From Microcebus murinus (Eukaryota > Chordata > Mammalia > Primates > Cheirogaleidae): a DNA stretch of 64,000 nucleotides. This document shows positions 24,090 through 36,858 of this stretch, piece after piece. The translations under genes were made by a program, and so were the position numbers. Below the pieces are notes generated by a model that saw only the letters and a program-made list of their open reading frames with translations, did no database searches and was not told the origin of the DNA. The number at the start of each line of letters is the position of its first letter. The stretch's first letter is position 1. The stretch lies in contig NC_134106.1 in the NCBI RefSeq assembly GCF_040939455.1, positions 87,303,001 to 87,367,000 of the forward strand, given 5' to 3'.

Positions 24090-25880
24090 AAATTTTCTTT
24101 TAGTATAAGAACTTTTACATTAAACATACAGCAATTTGTTTCTCAGAAAGTGATACTGGCAACTTTTACAAGAAAGAAGTTTCCATTATGCATTGATGAG
24201 AATTTCAAATACAACTAAGCAGCTACACTGTAGCTTAGTACCATTAAACAGTCTGGGCTAGTACACATTGCAGTTCATTACAGAATTACATTTGGGTTTT
24301 AGAAAGGCAGCAGCAATATTTTGGCTTTTAGTCTAGATGCTTAACACAGTTAAGGCAACAGTTCAAGCATATTAAAAGAAGGTAGTTAAAATGTAAATGA
24401 CAATCGTTACAATCTCTTGCAACCTACATACACTGTATAATGCTTACATAGAATGAAACCAGTGTTCTTAATAGGTGTTTTACACACATGGAACTAAAAT
24501 AACTATCAAAGGCAATCATTCTAAATACATGGTAACATGTTAAAAATGCAAATATGGAACTAAAGTAATATGAGCAGCACTAATTACCCAGGAGAAAGGT
24601 GACTGGTTCCTCACATAAAGCTAAGCTTGTATTAGTCATCCTAATCACAATGGCTTGTAAAAGCATCAGGTTTCCAGAAGAGAAACTATTCTAGGAAAGT
24701 CAGTAAATCTCTTGAAAGTTTCACATCTGTAAAACCAGGATAAGGCTACCACTATCTTGAAATCTGAACAAGATATCGGATGAGACAGATTCCCAGCCAT
24801 ATGTAAGATAGAAAGGTCCTCATGCAGCATATGCTCGCTGGCTCTGGGAAAGCTTCATGTGCATAATACAGAAGTTGCCAAAGAAGGAAAGTGGAGAAAT
24901 TCAGCTACACTTTTGTATGATTTTTAAACCTAAGGAATGGTGTGGTCCATCAGACTTTTCATAATGCTTTGGGGCCATCCATTTAATGTTCAAAGATAAA
25001 AGCAGACATAATTGTAACTACAATCCCAGCTGTTGACAACATGTCTGCAATTTGAGAGTCCTTCAATCCAATGACATTCTGCCCGTTGATTTCACAGATG
25101 TTATGTTCCGTGAGAAGACCATTTCTGGCTACAGAACTATCTTTGACTATGGATGTTATTTTTTCCATTTTTAAAGATAAAGCCAACATGTCCAGTACTA
25201 TCTTAGTGCATGGTGATTGTCCGTTCAAAGGGCCTGCCACGAATGGTTATAGTAATCTTCTCTCCAAAAGCCTGTTTGAGCACCTTGTGTGCTTTATCAG
25301 AGCGCCAGGCGGCACAGTTTTCACCATTGATCTGGAGTCCCCAAATCTCAGACCAACTGAGGCTGGAGAATTAGCCTGGACTAGCTGGACAAATATACCA
25401 TTATCTATCGATTTAAGACTGAGTCCAATTTTTCCATCTTGATCCTTACACAAAATGACTTGGCAAATCCCTTGCTTAATTTCTGCTCTATGAATTACAA
25501 CAACATTGGCAGTGACAGGAGCCACCATATAGTTCACACTAGAAAGTCTTGCTACCAACTGTCCCTGAACTGGTGCTCCAGGGACCATGGCCCTATTTGC
25601 ACGTATTTCTTCATTTAAACTTAGGCCCATGTATCGAGCTTTGGATACAGTTTAGGATAGAGACTTCCATCTTGAGAGACAGGAGCAGAAGCTTCTGATA
25701 AAACTGCTGGGTTGGCAGGATTTGCGGAATAGGCAGCCTGAGCCTGAATGACTTTACCTTCAAGTCTTCAAGAGATGGATAAAGGGACGTTTTTGCAGTG
25801 TTTTTCTAGACCACGGAGACCCGCTTGCCGCTGCCTCCTATAGCCTTTGGCACCGACTTCGGTCTCTAAGTTTTTAACTG
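24090..25880 (-). pseudogene. SDCBP: SDCBP (syntenin-1) processed pseudogene, near full length
   Basis: This is an intronless copy of syntenin-1 mRNA, a tandem-PDZ adaptor that binds syndecan tails and acts in exosome formation. From right to left it has 5'UTR (about 25791-25880), coding sequence 25790-24924, and about 830 bp of 3'UTR. The coding part is about 870 bp against roughly 900 in the gene. Recognisable blocks are SLYPSLEDLK (just inside 25790), [11 protein letters not shown] (about 25600), AEIKQG and [10 protein letters not shown] in PDZ1, and [20 protein letters not shown] in PDZ2. The initiator codon is ACG at 25788-25790 instead of ATG. Frameshifts follow about residue 200 and near the end (an extra base by 24968), and an early TAG precedes the original stop at 24924-24926. 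Absence of introns and inclusion of both UTRs show retrotransposition. It is not expected to make protein. Confidence 0.95.
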
Positions 25881-28104
25881 GCTTCATTTTCAGTGATGAG
25901 ATTCCAACTAGTAATGCTGCCTCAAGCACCTGTGACACTAAACAATTGCTGCCAATTTATTTTTGACATATTTTCCTCACAAACGAAGGGGGGATTGGGC
26001 TGCCTTCAGTGGATTCTAAGTTGGGTCAAATGAAGACAATACTGAGTACCTGGCTTCTAGGAGGTGTCACACAGGTCAAATAGCGGAGCTCTCTATGGAA
26101 GTGAAACCCAAACTGTCCCCAACAGCTCATAGGCTGCTGGTTGGCACAGGTACCATGGTGGGGAGGCTGAGTTTCTGAGGATGCTGAAGAGTGTTCTTAA
26201 GTACTAGCCATTTTCTTTCAATAAGCACTGGATTGTTGCTGATGCTAATTTCCAGAGTACTGAAAGTTTCTTTAACAATTTGTCAGTGTTCTCATTGTTC
26301 TTACATAGGTACACACTTTTGGAAGTTCTTAATCATCATGCTTAGAAGTACCACTTCTGTGCTAATAGTACAAGGGGAAATTGTTCCAAACCTTTGTTGC
26401 TTTGACTTCTGACCCAGGTCTGCATGTGTGATATGAGTCACCTGCAACTCCACTGGATACAGCTCAAGTGAATGTTTTACCCTCATCTGCCTGGCACTCT
26501 GTTCCTTGTCTCCAGGATTTCCTTTCCATCCCTAAATACTTGGCATGATCAAGGTCAGTGTTGCTATGGTGTTGCCCTGGACGAGATGCACTGTTTACCC
26601 ACAGACAATACTCAGTGTTGACTGTGGAAAGCATTGACTGTTGCCCAGGGTCACTCAAGTCTTTGCCCAAGTCATCCCAACAAATCTGGTTCCCAGATAT
26701 AAGGAGGCTGTCTCAAGGGCAGCATCTTGAAAATTAAGAGGAAGCAAAAGACTGAATACAGCAACTCGGCAAGCAGATGTCTCTGGGTTGCTTTCTCCCT
26801 GATGCTGTCAACAGAGGACTGATGCAGACAGGCTGAATGGCATTTCCATGACAGGCCTGTCTTCCCAGATGACTGTAATCTGAGAGGCACAGAGCAGACC
26901 ATGTCCTAATTGTAAACCCATTCCCATCACCAAGGTATTGTGGTGGGCTTAACTGACTTCAGTGGGGCAACATCATGAGCCAGAGCTTTTTTCACTGTAA
27001 ATGTGACCAGTGAATAGCATATTCTTTCTTGGTCCTCGGTGAAGAGACACCATTGTGTGCCTGGGGTGTTGTGCCCAGACTGCCCCCACAGAAGGGGTCA
27101 GATGAATTCATTGTAGACATTGCTCCTCACAAGGAGGTGGAGGCTGCAACTTAGCACCATAGGGATGAGATTTGAAGTCGACACTGGTTATTTGTTTTGA
27201 ATCTTAGGTCAGAGCTTTCAGCTGTGTGCTGTCCTCTATGGAGGGCTGCCCTATGTCTGTCGGCGGCTCCTGTCAGTGCAGTGGTTCAAAGGTGTGCTTT
27301 GTGCCTGAAGCTGAGCAGCCCCCTGAGGCCTTGGTTGAAAGCCTAAGGGCTAAACACTGAGGGAAGGAGCTTTCAGTGGGTTGGAGGCAACCGGCATGAT
27401 GCTGTCCTTTACAACTGGGCCAAACCAAGTAGGCACAGAATGTGGCATGAAACATGCCTGGCATCTATCACGCTTGTGTAGTCATTCCAGAAGAATGCCA
27501 GACCACCTGGGTTCTCCTTTCAGAAGTGGCATGGGCTCCCATGCCTGCTATAGCGAGCCTATGAGGATTTCTTGGTGCTCAGCATCCATCCTCTAGTGAC
27601 AGTTTTCCTTTCTCCTGGGAAGAGATTCTTTAGCTGTTGTTTCCTGTTCAGTGCTGTCTCCATGTAAGCTTCCCAGAAATGTGGACCAAAATCAGATGTT
27701 TCTGAGCTCCAGTGGGGAGAATGTTTTACTTTCCACTGCATTCTAAGGATTGTGTAACTTTCCAAGTCTTACGAAAAACTCCACAATGCAGCATGTATTG
27801 TCTAAAGATCTGTAATTGTATCTACCCTTAGACTTCATAAGTCATATGCTAGAAGAAATCTGCAACTTGCTCATTGGGACGAGATGGCTCTTCAAGCTTT
27901 AGGTTTGCACCTGCGTGGTTTGTCAGCTATTGCACTTCTGATGGCACATCGTGTCTGAGTACAGATTACATATCTCCCCAAGCACTAAAAATCTCTTCCT
28001 TTAAGCTTGTAGAACTAATTGTCAACTGAATCTGAGCAATCCATGCTCTACTTTGTTGGGAAGAGTTTAATTCTGACATTCGACGTTCTCCTTAGGCTCT
28101 CAGG
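25881..28104. other. Unassigned intergenic sequence
   Basis: Short frames only, none with a recognisable domain. This is the left border of the duplicated region that occupies 28-63 kb. I could not match it convincingly to later copies. Confidence 0.4.
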
Positions 28105-28127
28105 CCTTGTAGGGAGACCCTACAAGG
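28105..28127. repeat. Perfect 10-bp inverted repeat with 3-nt loop
   Basis: CCTTGTAGGG (28105-28114) and CCCTACAAGG (28118-28127) are exact complements around AGA. The compact stem could form a hairpin in RNA or DNA. It has no T-run after it and lies about 330 bp before the first exon-like segment. Confidence 0.85.
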
Positions 28128-28435
28128 TCTCTTACACCTGGCCTCTGGAGTAGTATGATCCTTTCCCACTTAATTCCCATGACTCTGAGTCTGGAAGGAA
28201 AAAATGTGTTAAATTCCGTCTTGCTTGCCGTCCTTGGTGGAGCCTAACCCAGGTGTGTGGCTGGATAGATACTGTCCTGATCCTCGAAAGGTAATGCTTC
28301 CAAAGCTATTTTTCTTGGATTTTTGTCCAAAGTGGGTGCGTGTGGGGAGTAGTTATGATGGTCATGAGATCCTGCTGGATGAGCCTATGTTGTCCTTTTC
28401 AACCTTGTCTGAGACTGTTCCTTTTTTCTGAAAAG

Positions 28436-28462
28436 TACGTCAGAGCACTTGGGATAATCCAG
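28436..28462 (+). other. Exon-like segment B, copy 1
   Basis: 27 nt between a possible acceptor (TTCCTTTTTTCTGAAAAG ending at 28435) and a good donor, CCAG|GTGAGG at 28463. Its homologs at 42224-42259, 53275-53308 and 61921-61979 keep the donor. The frame is not conserved between copies, so any transcript would be non-coding. Confidence 0.4.
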
Positions 28463-30719
28463 GTGAGGTATGCTACTTTCTAACTCCAGAAGATTGGAAA
28501 CCAATTTAGGCAAGACCTAGTCATTGATTATATAGGCAGCATGTATTGTGAGCCTGGTCTTCTTGGGGAGAAGACCCTGGACAACACATGTCTTTCTGAT
28601 GTCTGAGTGTTGGGTTTTCTTCCCTTTGATGTGAAGGGCTGACTTTAAGACCCAGTGATGTGAGTCTGTGCTCCATGCCACTCACCTGATGGTAGACACA
28701 GATCCCTGCTGATCTCAGGTGGAACTGTAACTGTGGTTGTCTGGAGAACCTGTCACAGGTGTGTCCTCAACCCTGGATCTGATTGACCTTAGTGTGGTGA
28801 GTTGACAGAAGACTGAATGTAAAATTAGAAAAACTCTCTGCTGGGCTTTTCCTGCACCTAAAACAAGGTCTATAGGGCAGTAGATAACAGAAAAGTGAGG
28901 TGCAATGTGACAGTGCTAGGAACTACAAGCAGCTCAGTGATCAGGCAGTTGCCTTTTGTGTGTCTGTGTTGAAGCTGCTATATCTGGAAGTCTAAATTGT
29001 CTCCTGGAATAACTGTTTGCATTATTTCAGGATGGGGATTTTAAGGTTTGTCTGATTCTCCCTCAATGGTTAGGGATGCTTCAGGAATAACAAGATCCCA
29101 AACTTCTAACACTTGGATGCTCTAGTTCTTTTCTTCGTGTCCATACAATCACTGATGATCCTGAAGTATGCTGTCATTTCCATACTGAGGACAAATCAGT
29201 CCTGTGTTTGAAAATAGAATCTTAAAGTCTGTAGTAACAAATTAAGATACTTGATGTTGATATAAATCATTTTCTAAATATATAAAACAGGAAACGTTCA
29301 CTTCCCACCTGCTACTCTTCAGTTTTCTAACCCTGAGAAGTCAGGTGAACTGTCTGTACACAGCAGGATCTCTAGGTGTTGGTACCTGCCTGGTGCTGTG
29401 TGGAGGGGACCCTATAACCTAAATGCTGGGAGGGTTCTGAGCCATATCTGACATTTGGGTTTGTGGGATCTGGGGAAGGGAAGTTGAGGGCTCAAAATGA
29501 GAACATTCTGTCTCATTTTTATCTGCTGCTCATCTATAGATCGAGAAATGACAACTGTGAAAGGGTAATAAAAATGCTGCTTCTCAAGAATTCAGATTCA
29601 AGGCTCACCTCTCTAGATGTTCAGAAATATGTGAGACTTCAGATTTGACTGAGGCTTCCTTTTAGGAAGATTCCACCCCAGCCCTGGTCTCTGCACACTA
29701 TAGTATGCTCTTTGAGCTTGTTCCACTGAACACTTTGATGCCCACATCATGAACGCAGCCCTTGTGTGAGGCTTTCAGGGCATCTCACACTGGGGGTGGG
29801 GGTGGGGTGGTGGGGGCGATCCCTGATCTGAGAATGGAGTCTGACCAGGTGATACTCATGGGTCTGCATCCAGTGAGTTCGTGTCCTATTGGGCCCCAGG
29901 CCTTTCATAAGAATCTGATGTCATTTGATACATGAAAAATTTATACAGAACTAGGCTTTGCCAAACTATGGGGCCTTAAACTTCTGGTTATACTCTTTAC
30001 CTTGCGTCCAATCGAATGCCATCCTCTCATGTACAGTGAACAGAGAAACATTCCAGGTTTCCATGTGGTTTGCAGGGAGGGTGGAGAGTTAGAGAAAATC
30101 AAGGTGTTGGCAGGGTGGCATCTTGTCTGCTTCAGAGGATAACTTGTTTCCTTTGCTCTCTTCAGAGGCCACCTGCACCCGTGGGCTTGTGGCAGCTCAT
30201 TTAATCTTGAAGGTCAGGCTCTAGCAGCTTCCAGATTGGGGAAACCTCTTGTGTCAGTGCATTTTGAAATCTAATTGTCCTTTTATGTCCCCTTCTATTC
30301 TAAAAATCATCCTGGATCATCTGGGGGCTGTTGTAATGAGAAACAGGATTAAAGTCACCTCATCAGTGACCTCAACTCCAGTGTCCTAATTCCCCCTGCC
30401 CTGTCATATAACATGCCTACAGGTTCTAGTGATTAGGACATGGACATCTTAGGGGGTCATTAGTCTTCCTACTACTCAATCCCAGAAGCCCAGAGGGGGG
30501 TGAGCCTGGTGACAGGGTGGAGAAGGTGGCCTCTGAAGGAATAGTATTGAGCTGGCCACTTACAGAGGTGACGGGCTCAATTCTGTGCACTCTGAGGAAA
30601 TACACAATGCCTCAGATTGTTGCTTGTGGGGATGGGAGCCTGGGTATTGAGCCACCAAGACTATCTACCATATCCTTTGTAGTCTGTCGTCAGAGGCATC
30701 AATGCCCCTGCACTACTGT

Positions 30720-30950
30720 GGGGTGTCTGCATGGGTGTGGCCCAAGACAGCCCAGTCATTGCAGAGGAATGTCTCACTGCCTGGGTCTCCCTCAGCAGGA
30801 CAGGCTCGGTGCCCGCTGCAGCGAAGAGCTCTGTACCCCTTCTTCCTGTGATGGGACTTCCCCGTCTCTTGTGAAGAAATGCCTTACACAGCCCTGTATC
30901 TCAGCCTGGTCCCCATCTGTTTTTATAATGCCTGCTGTATTAAGTACTTA
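30720..30950. repeat. Duplicated segment H, copy 1
   Basis: Homologous to 41215-41480 and 52285-52560. Shared landmarks are a GGTGCCCGCTGCAGCGA-type block near 30809 and a GATGGGACTTC block near 30851. Further similarity continues beyond the Alu at 31440-31640, which corresponds to 41690-41900. This shows that the Alu inserted after the duplication. Confidence 0.6.
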
Positions 30951-31128
30951 CAGGAACAAAACATTCTGATGTAAACATGAGACCTTCATATTCAAAGGAT
31001 TTCTTTTAAAATCATATTTTTCTTCAAAAAAAGATTCAATATCTAAAGTTCTAAAACTAGATTTCTCATGTTAGATCACGCTTGCATGTCATGAGTTGTC
31101 CTAAGGTAAATGTAAGACACAAGCTTTG

Positions 31129-31417
31129 GGCCAGGCGTGGTGGCTTGTGCCTGTTAATGCCAGCACTTTGGGTGCCTGAGATAGGAGGATCTCTCGAGGC
31201 TAGGAGTTTGAGACCAACCAGCCTGGGCAACATTGTAAAACCCTGCATCTACAAAAAGTAGTCAATGCATTAATACGTGCCTATAGTCCAAGCTACTTTA
31301 GGAAGCTGAGGCAGGGGGATTATTGAAGACACCAGTTTGAGGCTAAAATGGGCTATGAATGTGTACTGCACTCCAGCCTGGGTAGTAGAACAAAACCCTC
31401 TCTCTAAAAACTAAACT
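31129..31417 (+). mobile_element. Dimeric Alu SINE, old J-like
   Basis: It starts GGCCAGGCGTGGTGGC and has the left-arm CCAGCACTTTGGG block, an A-rich linker near 31251, and a right arm with ACTGCACTCCAGCCTGGG near 31364. It ends in a short, decayed A-tail. The two-arm 7SL-derived structure is specific to primates. Divergence is high, including a damaged A and B box spacing in the left arm. It is the only Alu I see in 64 kb. Confidence 0.9.
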
Positions 31418-32269
31418 TACATGCTAGTGAAGAAAAACTTGTAATAGGAGCTAGGGGGGTGTCTAGATGTCCAGTTGTGAGAAGGTATCATAAGGTATAT
31501 ATCACTACATACCTCAGTATGGGTGGAGGGAGGAAAAAATGTGATATTCTATAGTTTGCTGCTTTGAGCTTTTGAAGATAATTTGCCTCTCATTTGAACT
31601 TGAGCAATTGATGCTTGTGTGGATGAGAAGAACTTACCCTCCCCTCAAGACAGTCCTGTCTGGCTCCCTTGAATTCTACCAAACCTGGCCAACATCACTG
31701 TTTCTCCCACTTGAAATGCTTTAGGGCTGGATAAACCTGACAGAAAGGATGCCTTGCAGTCCCTGGGGGACCCACCCAAGGCCCTTGATTGAGCAGAGTG
31801 TGCATTGAACTGTAGTTCTAGTGGGAGCTGCAGCCACATGTTAGTCTTTCTGTTTCTGTTGTGTCTGACCCTTACCGTCCTAGTCCCTGTTGGACAATAG
31901 CCTACCTTGTCCTTTGAACTTTGCTAGATATTCTTGTCCATGTGTCGATACTGGGACTATTGCCAGTTTAGAATCTGGAAGGGTCCATGTGACTTGTTTC
32001 TCCTATTGCTCTAGCACACTGACTACCTCCTGGGAACTTCTACAGGGTGGATTTCATGGGCAAGTACTCACTGTCAGCCAGGGTCACCTGGGTCTTTCCC
32101 CTATGGCTCTTGGATCTAGGGTTCAGTTTTAAACATGGGCTCGCTTTTGGGTGGTAACTGAGGTTGAAGGGCCCAGCAATGTCTTTGTTGTGTGCAGGGC
32201 TGACCCACAGACAGATCCCATATGACAGTGTTTATTCTTCTAGGCTGATCTTAAGTTGAGCTCTTAACA

Positions 32270-32650
32270 TTGTCCTGAGGTCTTAACACAGGTATATCCT
32301 GTGTATGGATGGAACCAGCCGTGACTCCACCTGTTAGGGTGAATTGAAGGAAAATTGAGGGGTTTGTCCAGCTAAAAAGACTCTTGGCTCAATGTTTTCC
32401 TTCAGTGGAGAATCGGTCTGTGGTCTGTTACCCTGACACAGGCCAAGTGTATATGACTGGTGTTGTAAGTCATTTCTTGCCTTGCATGATGGAGTGGTTC
32501 CTGGTTGTACTGCTTTCTGTAAAAGTTGATGGCTTCATCTTCAAATTCTTCATCTGACATTTTTAATCTACCAGTTCTATTTGATATTTTTCCCAGACCC
32601 CTCAAAAGCTGATCACTAAGTTGTGAATTTAATTGAATCTGGATCAAAAC
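32270..32650. repeat. Duplicated segments D/E, copy 1
   Basis: TCTTAACACAGGTATATCC near 32281 recurs as TCTCAACACAGGTATATCC near 43082. The following TCTATTTGA and ATCTGACAT blocks relate to ATCTGAACATCTTAAT at 43355 and 62556. Minus-strand frame 32402-32647 (81 codons) is not kept in the other copies. Confidence 0.55.
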
Positions 32651-33169
32651 GTGAATTCCAGTTAGGATGGTATCTTAGACAACTTTCTAAATACAGGATA
32701 CACAGGGGTACTGTTTGCTTACCTCTTATTTTCTCTGTAACTAAGACCACTGGAGGGGCTGTCTGAGCAAAGCAGGGCCCACAGGTGTTTGAGCCACATG
32801 TCCAGGGCTATGGAGGGTACCTTGAACCCAAACAGCTGAAAGTCTCATACCTCTCTCTTGAACACTTGAGTGTGGGGGCTAAGGAGAGAGTGCTGGTTGA
32901 GTTACTAAAAGAAACACTGTCCTTCTGTCCTCTACAACTCAGCCTTGATGCTTCTGAGCATCAGGAAATCTGATCCTCAGCTTCACTTATGTATCCCATA
33001 TATTTAAAAAAAATTATGTTTTGTTTATTTTCATCTATGGCTTGTACCTTTGTAATCTTTTCCCATTAAGAGATTCTGTGTTCAGGAATTGAGTACATAC
33101 CAATTTCTTGATCTTATATTCAATAAAGGGAATTATTTACTTTAGTCATCTAATGGGCACCATGTTTAA

Positions 33170-33520
33170 GTAATGTCCCAGGGGTTTTCATAGTGGCTTT
33201 GCTCCCTGAGCGTGTAGGCAGGGAAGCTCCATGGAGAAATATTCTAACAAATACTCTAACTAGGTGACGTCCACCTGAGTTAAAATTGAGGCACACTTAG
33301 ATTTCCTTCAGAGCTAAGGTCTGAAATGCTGCCCTTTGAAATTTCTCCAGAGGCAGCAAAGGCACAAATGCTAAAAGTTTGGAGCCAGGCTCCCCCTTGA
33401 GTTTCTGTAGCTATTCTGAGTAATGGAACTGTCCCAGATGGGGGACAGTTGGTCATTGTGGGCAACATTGTGCCCTCTCTGAGCAGTCGGCCCACCTGGG
33501 AGACCTGGTGTGAAATTGTG
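33170..33520. repeat. Duplicated segment J, copy 1
   Basis: GTGGCTTTGCTCCCTGAGCG near 33193, GGTGACGTCCACCTGAGTT near 33262 and TGCCCTCTCTGAGCAG near 33471 correspond to blocks at 54315, 54387 and 54602. The offset is about 21.1 kb. Confidence 0.55.
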
Positions 33521-34689
33521 AAACCTTCAGTTCTGTGATGTTCCATGCTGGAATGATCTAACCTGTGACTGCAAATAGATCTGAGGCATTTTCTGTGTGT
33601 GGAAGGCAACAGTTGTTCATGACTCCCAGGCTTTAATCTTTGTTCTTGGCAACACTTTCTATGGAGGATAGTGCAAGGTCCTGGAGATGGCGGGAGAGAA
33701 TGTGAGGGCTGTCCTTACACAACAAGCTTCCTATTGTCAGCAGAGCTACCAGGGCACACAATCTCATCACACTGAGGAATGACCCTGTGGGAAGCAGAGT
33801 TTGTTGTCCAGCTGGGATGTAAGGATTCGTGCACTGTACTTACTCTGGAAGCAGACTTGGTGAACTCGATGAGTGGACATAGACGAGTTCCTCAGGCCTG
33901 TGTCCATGTAAGTTCAGGGTATTCTGTGATGACAGCCTGTACTTTGGGGGGGGGGTGGTCATGTCAGCCTGGACAGTGGCCGAGGGAGTTTAAGTTGTGA
34001 ATCATTACCATGGGTATAGACTTCTGGGCTCCTGAGGTATACAACTGTCGTTTATGTATTCCAGGTTTGCTCTTCCTTAGCAGAATTCTTAAGAATCAAC
34101 ACTACAGGGGTCTAACAGTCTTGTGTGAAATCACTGAGTGGAGTTGGCTATAGAAGGTTGTGGATCTTCCGGCAGGAAGATGAGGGAGTTAATTCCCATC
34201 CTGACTTATCACTATACCACATCCCTAGGATGGTGTCCTGAAATGCTCTGGGCCCTTGATCTTTCACCTGAACTTAGAAGTCTGTCAATAGTGGCAGAAA
34301 CAAACCTTTAGAAGACACTGCACAGATTGTCACTTAAAGATGGGAAATGTCAAAAGCCTGAGCCATCTTCCCTAAAACAATGGGGGGGTGAGTGTTACAC
34401 AGGTGCTGGTCTCTGCAGAGAACAGGTAAAGCTGGCTGCTTAGTGTTCAGATGTAAAATGATCCAGAAAGCATGTGGTGAGGTGTGTCTGTGCAGGGCAG
34501 AGAGATGACTTCAGTTTGTCATGGCGAATCCTGCAGGCCAACACGTGGGATGTTGGGAAGGAAACCCTGTGTACTTCCTGGGCTGTGTCATCAGGTAGAG
34601 ATCACTCTGTAGTCTGGCAGCTACCCAGATTGTGGTTCATACCCACTGTAACCATTTTAGTGTCATGGAATTGAGTTTTTCTCCCTATC

Positions 34690-36858
34690 TCGTGTTTTGG
34701 TCTGATGACTGCATGTTGTGACATCTTCCTGTTTGCATTGAATCTCCCAGGCATCCTGTGAGCTGCTTGAACTTGTATCTGGAGATTTTTAGCAAGGCCT
34801 GGGAAATTTTCCTCTATTACATCTTCAAATAGCTTGTCCAACCCTTGAATGTTTTCTTCTTCCCCTTCTTGTAACCCTATGACCCTCACATTAGGTTTCT
34901 TCACATAATCCCACATCTCTTGTAGGCTTTGCTCTTTTCTCTTGTTTCTCTGCTCTCTCTGACTGATTAATTGGAAAACTATTATCTTCAATCTGAGATT
35001 CTTTCTTCTGTTTGATCTAGCCTGTTCTTGAGGCTTTCCACTGTTTTGTAGTTCCCTGAATTCATTTCCAGGAGTACGGTTAGATTTTTGTTTCAATTCC
35101 TTTAGTGAATTTTTGTTCCAAGCCCTGGAGTCTTTTTGCGTCGTCTTTGTGCCGGTTATCCAGTGTTGCAAGTCATTGAATGTTCTTATGATCCACATTT
35201 GAAATTATTCTGTCATTTTAGTGGTCTGATTGTGAATGGTGCCCATTTCTAAGGGGCTAGTGCTCTTTGGGGGTGTGCTTTCTGTTTGGCTATTATTTCC
35301 AGAGTTCCTTCGCTGTTTACTTCCCATCTGGATCAGTTATTGCTGCTTGTCTTGAGGTTTTCATTTGGATACTGACACTCTGTTTAGTCTGAACCAGTAG
35401 GTGGTGGTTGTGGGTGAGATTCGACCACACCCTGTATAAGTCAGTAGGTGCCATGAAAAGGGTGTGCAGAATGTCCTCCCTGTCAGTAGGTGGCAATTGC
35501 TAGGAGGAGCAGGCTATGCTCTTTTTGGGTCTTGTGTCCAGTTCTTGTTTCTCTGGAGAGGCACTGTAGTGCCTCAGGTGGTAGGTGGGGCCCTGGGACT
35601 TCGAGGTGTGTCCTTGTTCTCCACCTTAGTGAGGGCTGGTCTGGGAGTGAGTCTGGGTGGAGATGGAGTAGGGTAAGTCTGTCCTTAAGTGCCATAGATG
35701 CTGTTAGCAGGGGTCAAAGTTGTGTTCTCTGCTTCTGGGAAAAAAGCTGTCAGGGAGGGGCTAGAATGGGCCCCGCTCATTCAGAAAGTCAGCATGTGGG
35801 GTGGGGCTGTCTGAGACCTGCAGTCTAGAGCAGGCCTTGCTCCTTTCAACCCTCCCCAACTCCATGGCTTCTCCTAGGCCTCTGCCAGCAGGCCAGATCT
35901 CATGCCACCGGGTCTCCCCTGGCTGTGATGCAGGCCAAGAGGTTCCCTGTGCAGGATTGCTGCCTGGGCATATGGACCCCTTTGGGAGGAGGGTTGCTCT
36001 CAAGCACACTGATACACCCCTGGAGGCACACACACCTCAGAAGGCTGTTTGCATATATCCCTTCTGTGTCCCAGGCAATGGTGATACCTGGGTACACATG
36101 ATCTGGTCTGCAGGTCTGACCTCTGGGCCCTGGAATTGAATCCCTGACCCCACCAAGGAGGGGAGTGTGAGTCCTAATTCACCCATGGGGTGCCCAAGCT
36201 GTGTTGATGTCTCTCAGCCTCAGGGTCTGCCCCATTCTCCTGGAATCACCAGGCCAATAGCACCTGGGAGGGCTGGTGGGTAGGGAGCTCCCCATCTGAG
36301 TACCCCTCAGTCAACTGTAGGGCCCCAAAAGGGAAGGTCCCATTCCCTGGAGATGCCTCTGGCTGGTGGTTATATTGTCTCTCTTGGCAGCCACGGATAG
36401 GAACAGGGGAGGGTAGAGTGTAGCAATATGGCACCTGCTGTGCGGCTGAGGTCTGTGTGCATGGAGGTGCCCCAAGGGAGTTGGGAGCCTAGTGCTGCAT
36501 CTGCTACAGGCTTACTGCTCACTGGTGGTGGCCATCTCTGGGCTGGTGTCTGAGGGTCTCTCATACAGCTGAGGAGCCCACCAGCAGTCCGAGATGCAAG
36601 GGAGGGGAAAGTTAACCGTGCCACCTACCCTTGCCGCTTGTCTCCAAGTTTCTTGGGAGGTCTCTGCTTCCAGTTCTCCTCCACAACCTCCTCCTGTGGA
36701 GTGTCCCATAGTTTCTGGTACCCCTCCTTCTGACCCTCGCCTGATGTATGCTCGTCTGCTTGCTGCTTTCTAATTTCTCCTAGAACCTGACTTTTCTGCA
36801 GAGACACTCTTGGGGTGTTTCTCGTCTGCCATCTTAGTCCGCGTCCCCCCCACGCCCC
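34690..36858 (-). mobile_element. L1 LINE, 5' end retained, truncated within ORF1
   Basis: Minus-strand L1. The 5' end near 36858 begins G-rich and then reads AAGATGGCAGACGAG, the usual L1 promoter start. About 1.5 kb of GC-rich 5'UTR follows. ORF1 starts with ATG at 35327-35325 and an MGSKQRRNSG-type beginning. After an early frame break, it continues as a 198-codon frame (35198-34605) whose L1 part includes QEMWDYVKKPNVRVIG and EENFPGLAKNLQIQV, from the RNA-binding RRM/CTD of ORF1p. The element stops in ORF1 at about 34690, so the ORF1 end, ORF2 and 3' end are missing. L1 copies normally lose the 5' end, so this is the less usual pattern. Long plus-strand frames here are antisense to the 5'UTR. 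Confidence 0.9.

Noticed and set aside
29148..29192. CTGATGA and CTGA boxes flanked by GTCC and GGAC
   Set aside because: The first base of the C box is wrong, the box distance is too small and the stem is not adjacent to the boxes.
33920..34040. Possible box C/D snoRNA: GTGATGA followed by CTGAGG about 107 nt later
   Set aside because: Only a 4-bp closing stem set back from the boxes, and no counterpart in the homologous segment near 54-55 kb.
35464..36139. Long plus-strand frames of 70 to 112 codons
   Set aside because: They are antisense to the GC-rich L1 5'UTR, where stop codons are scarce by composition.
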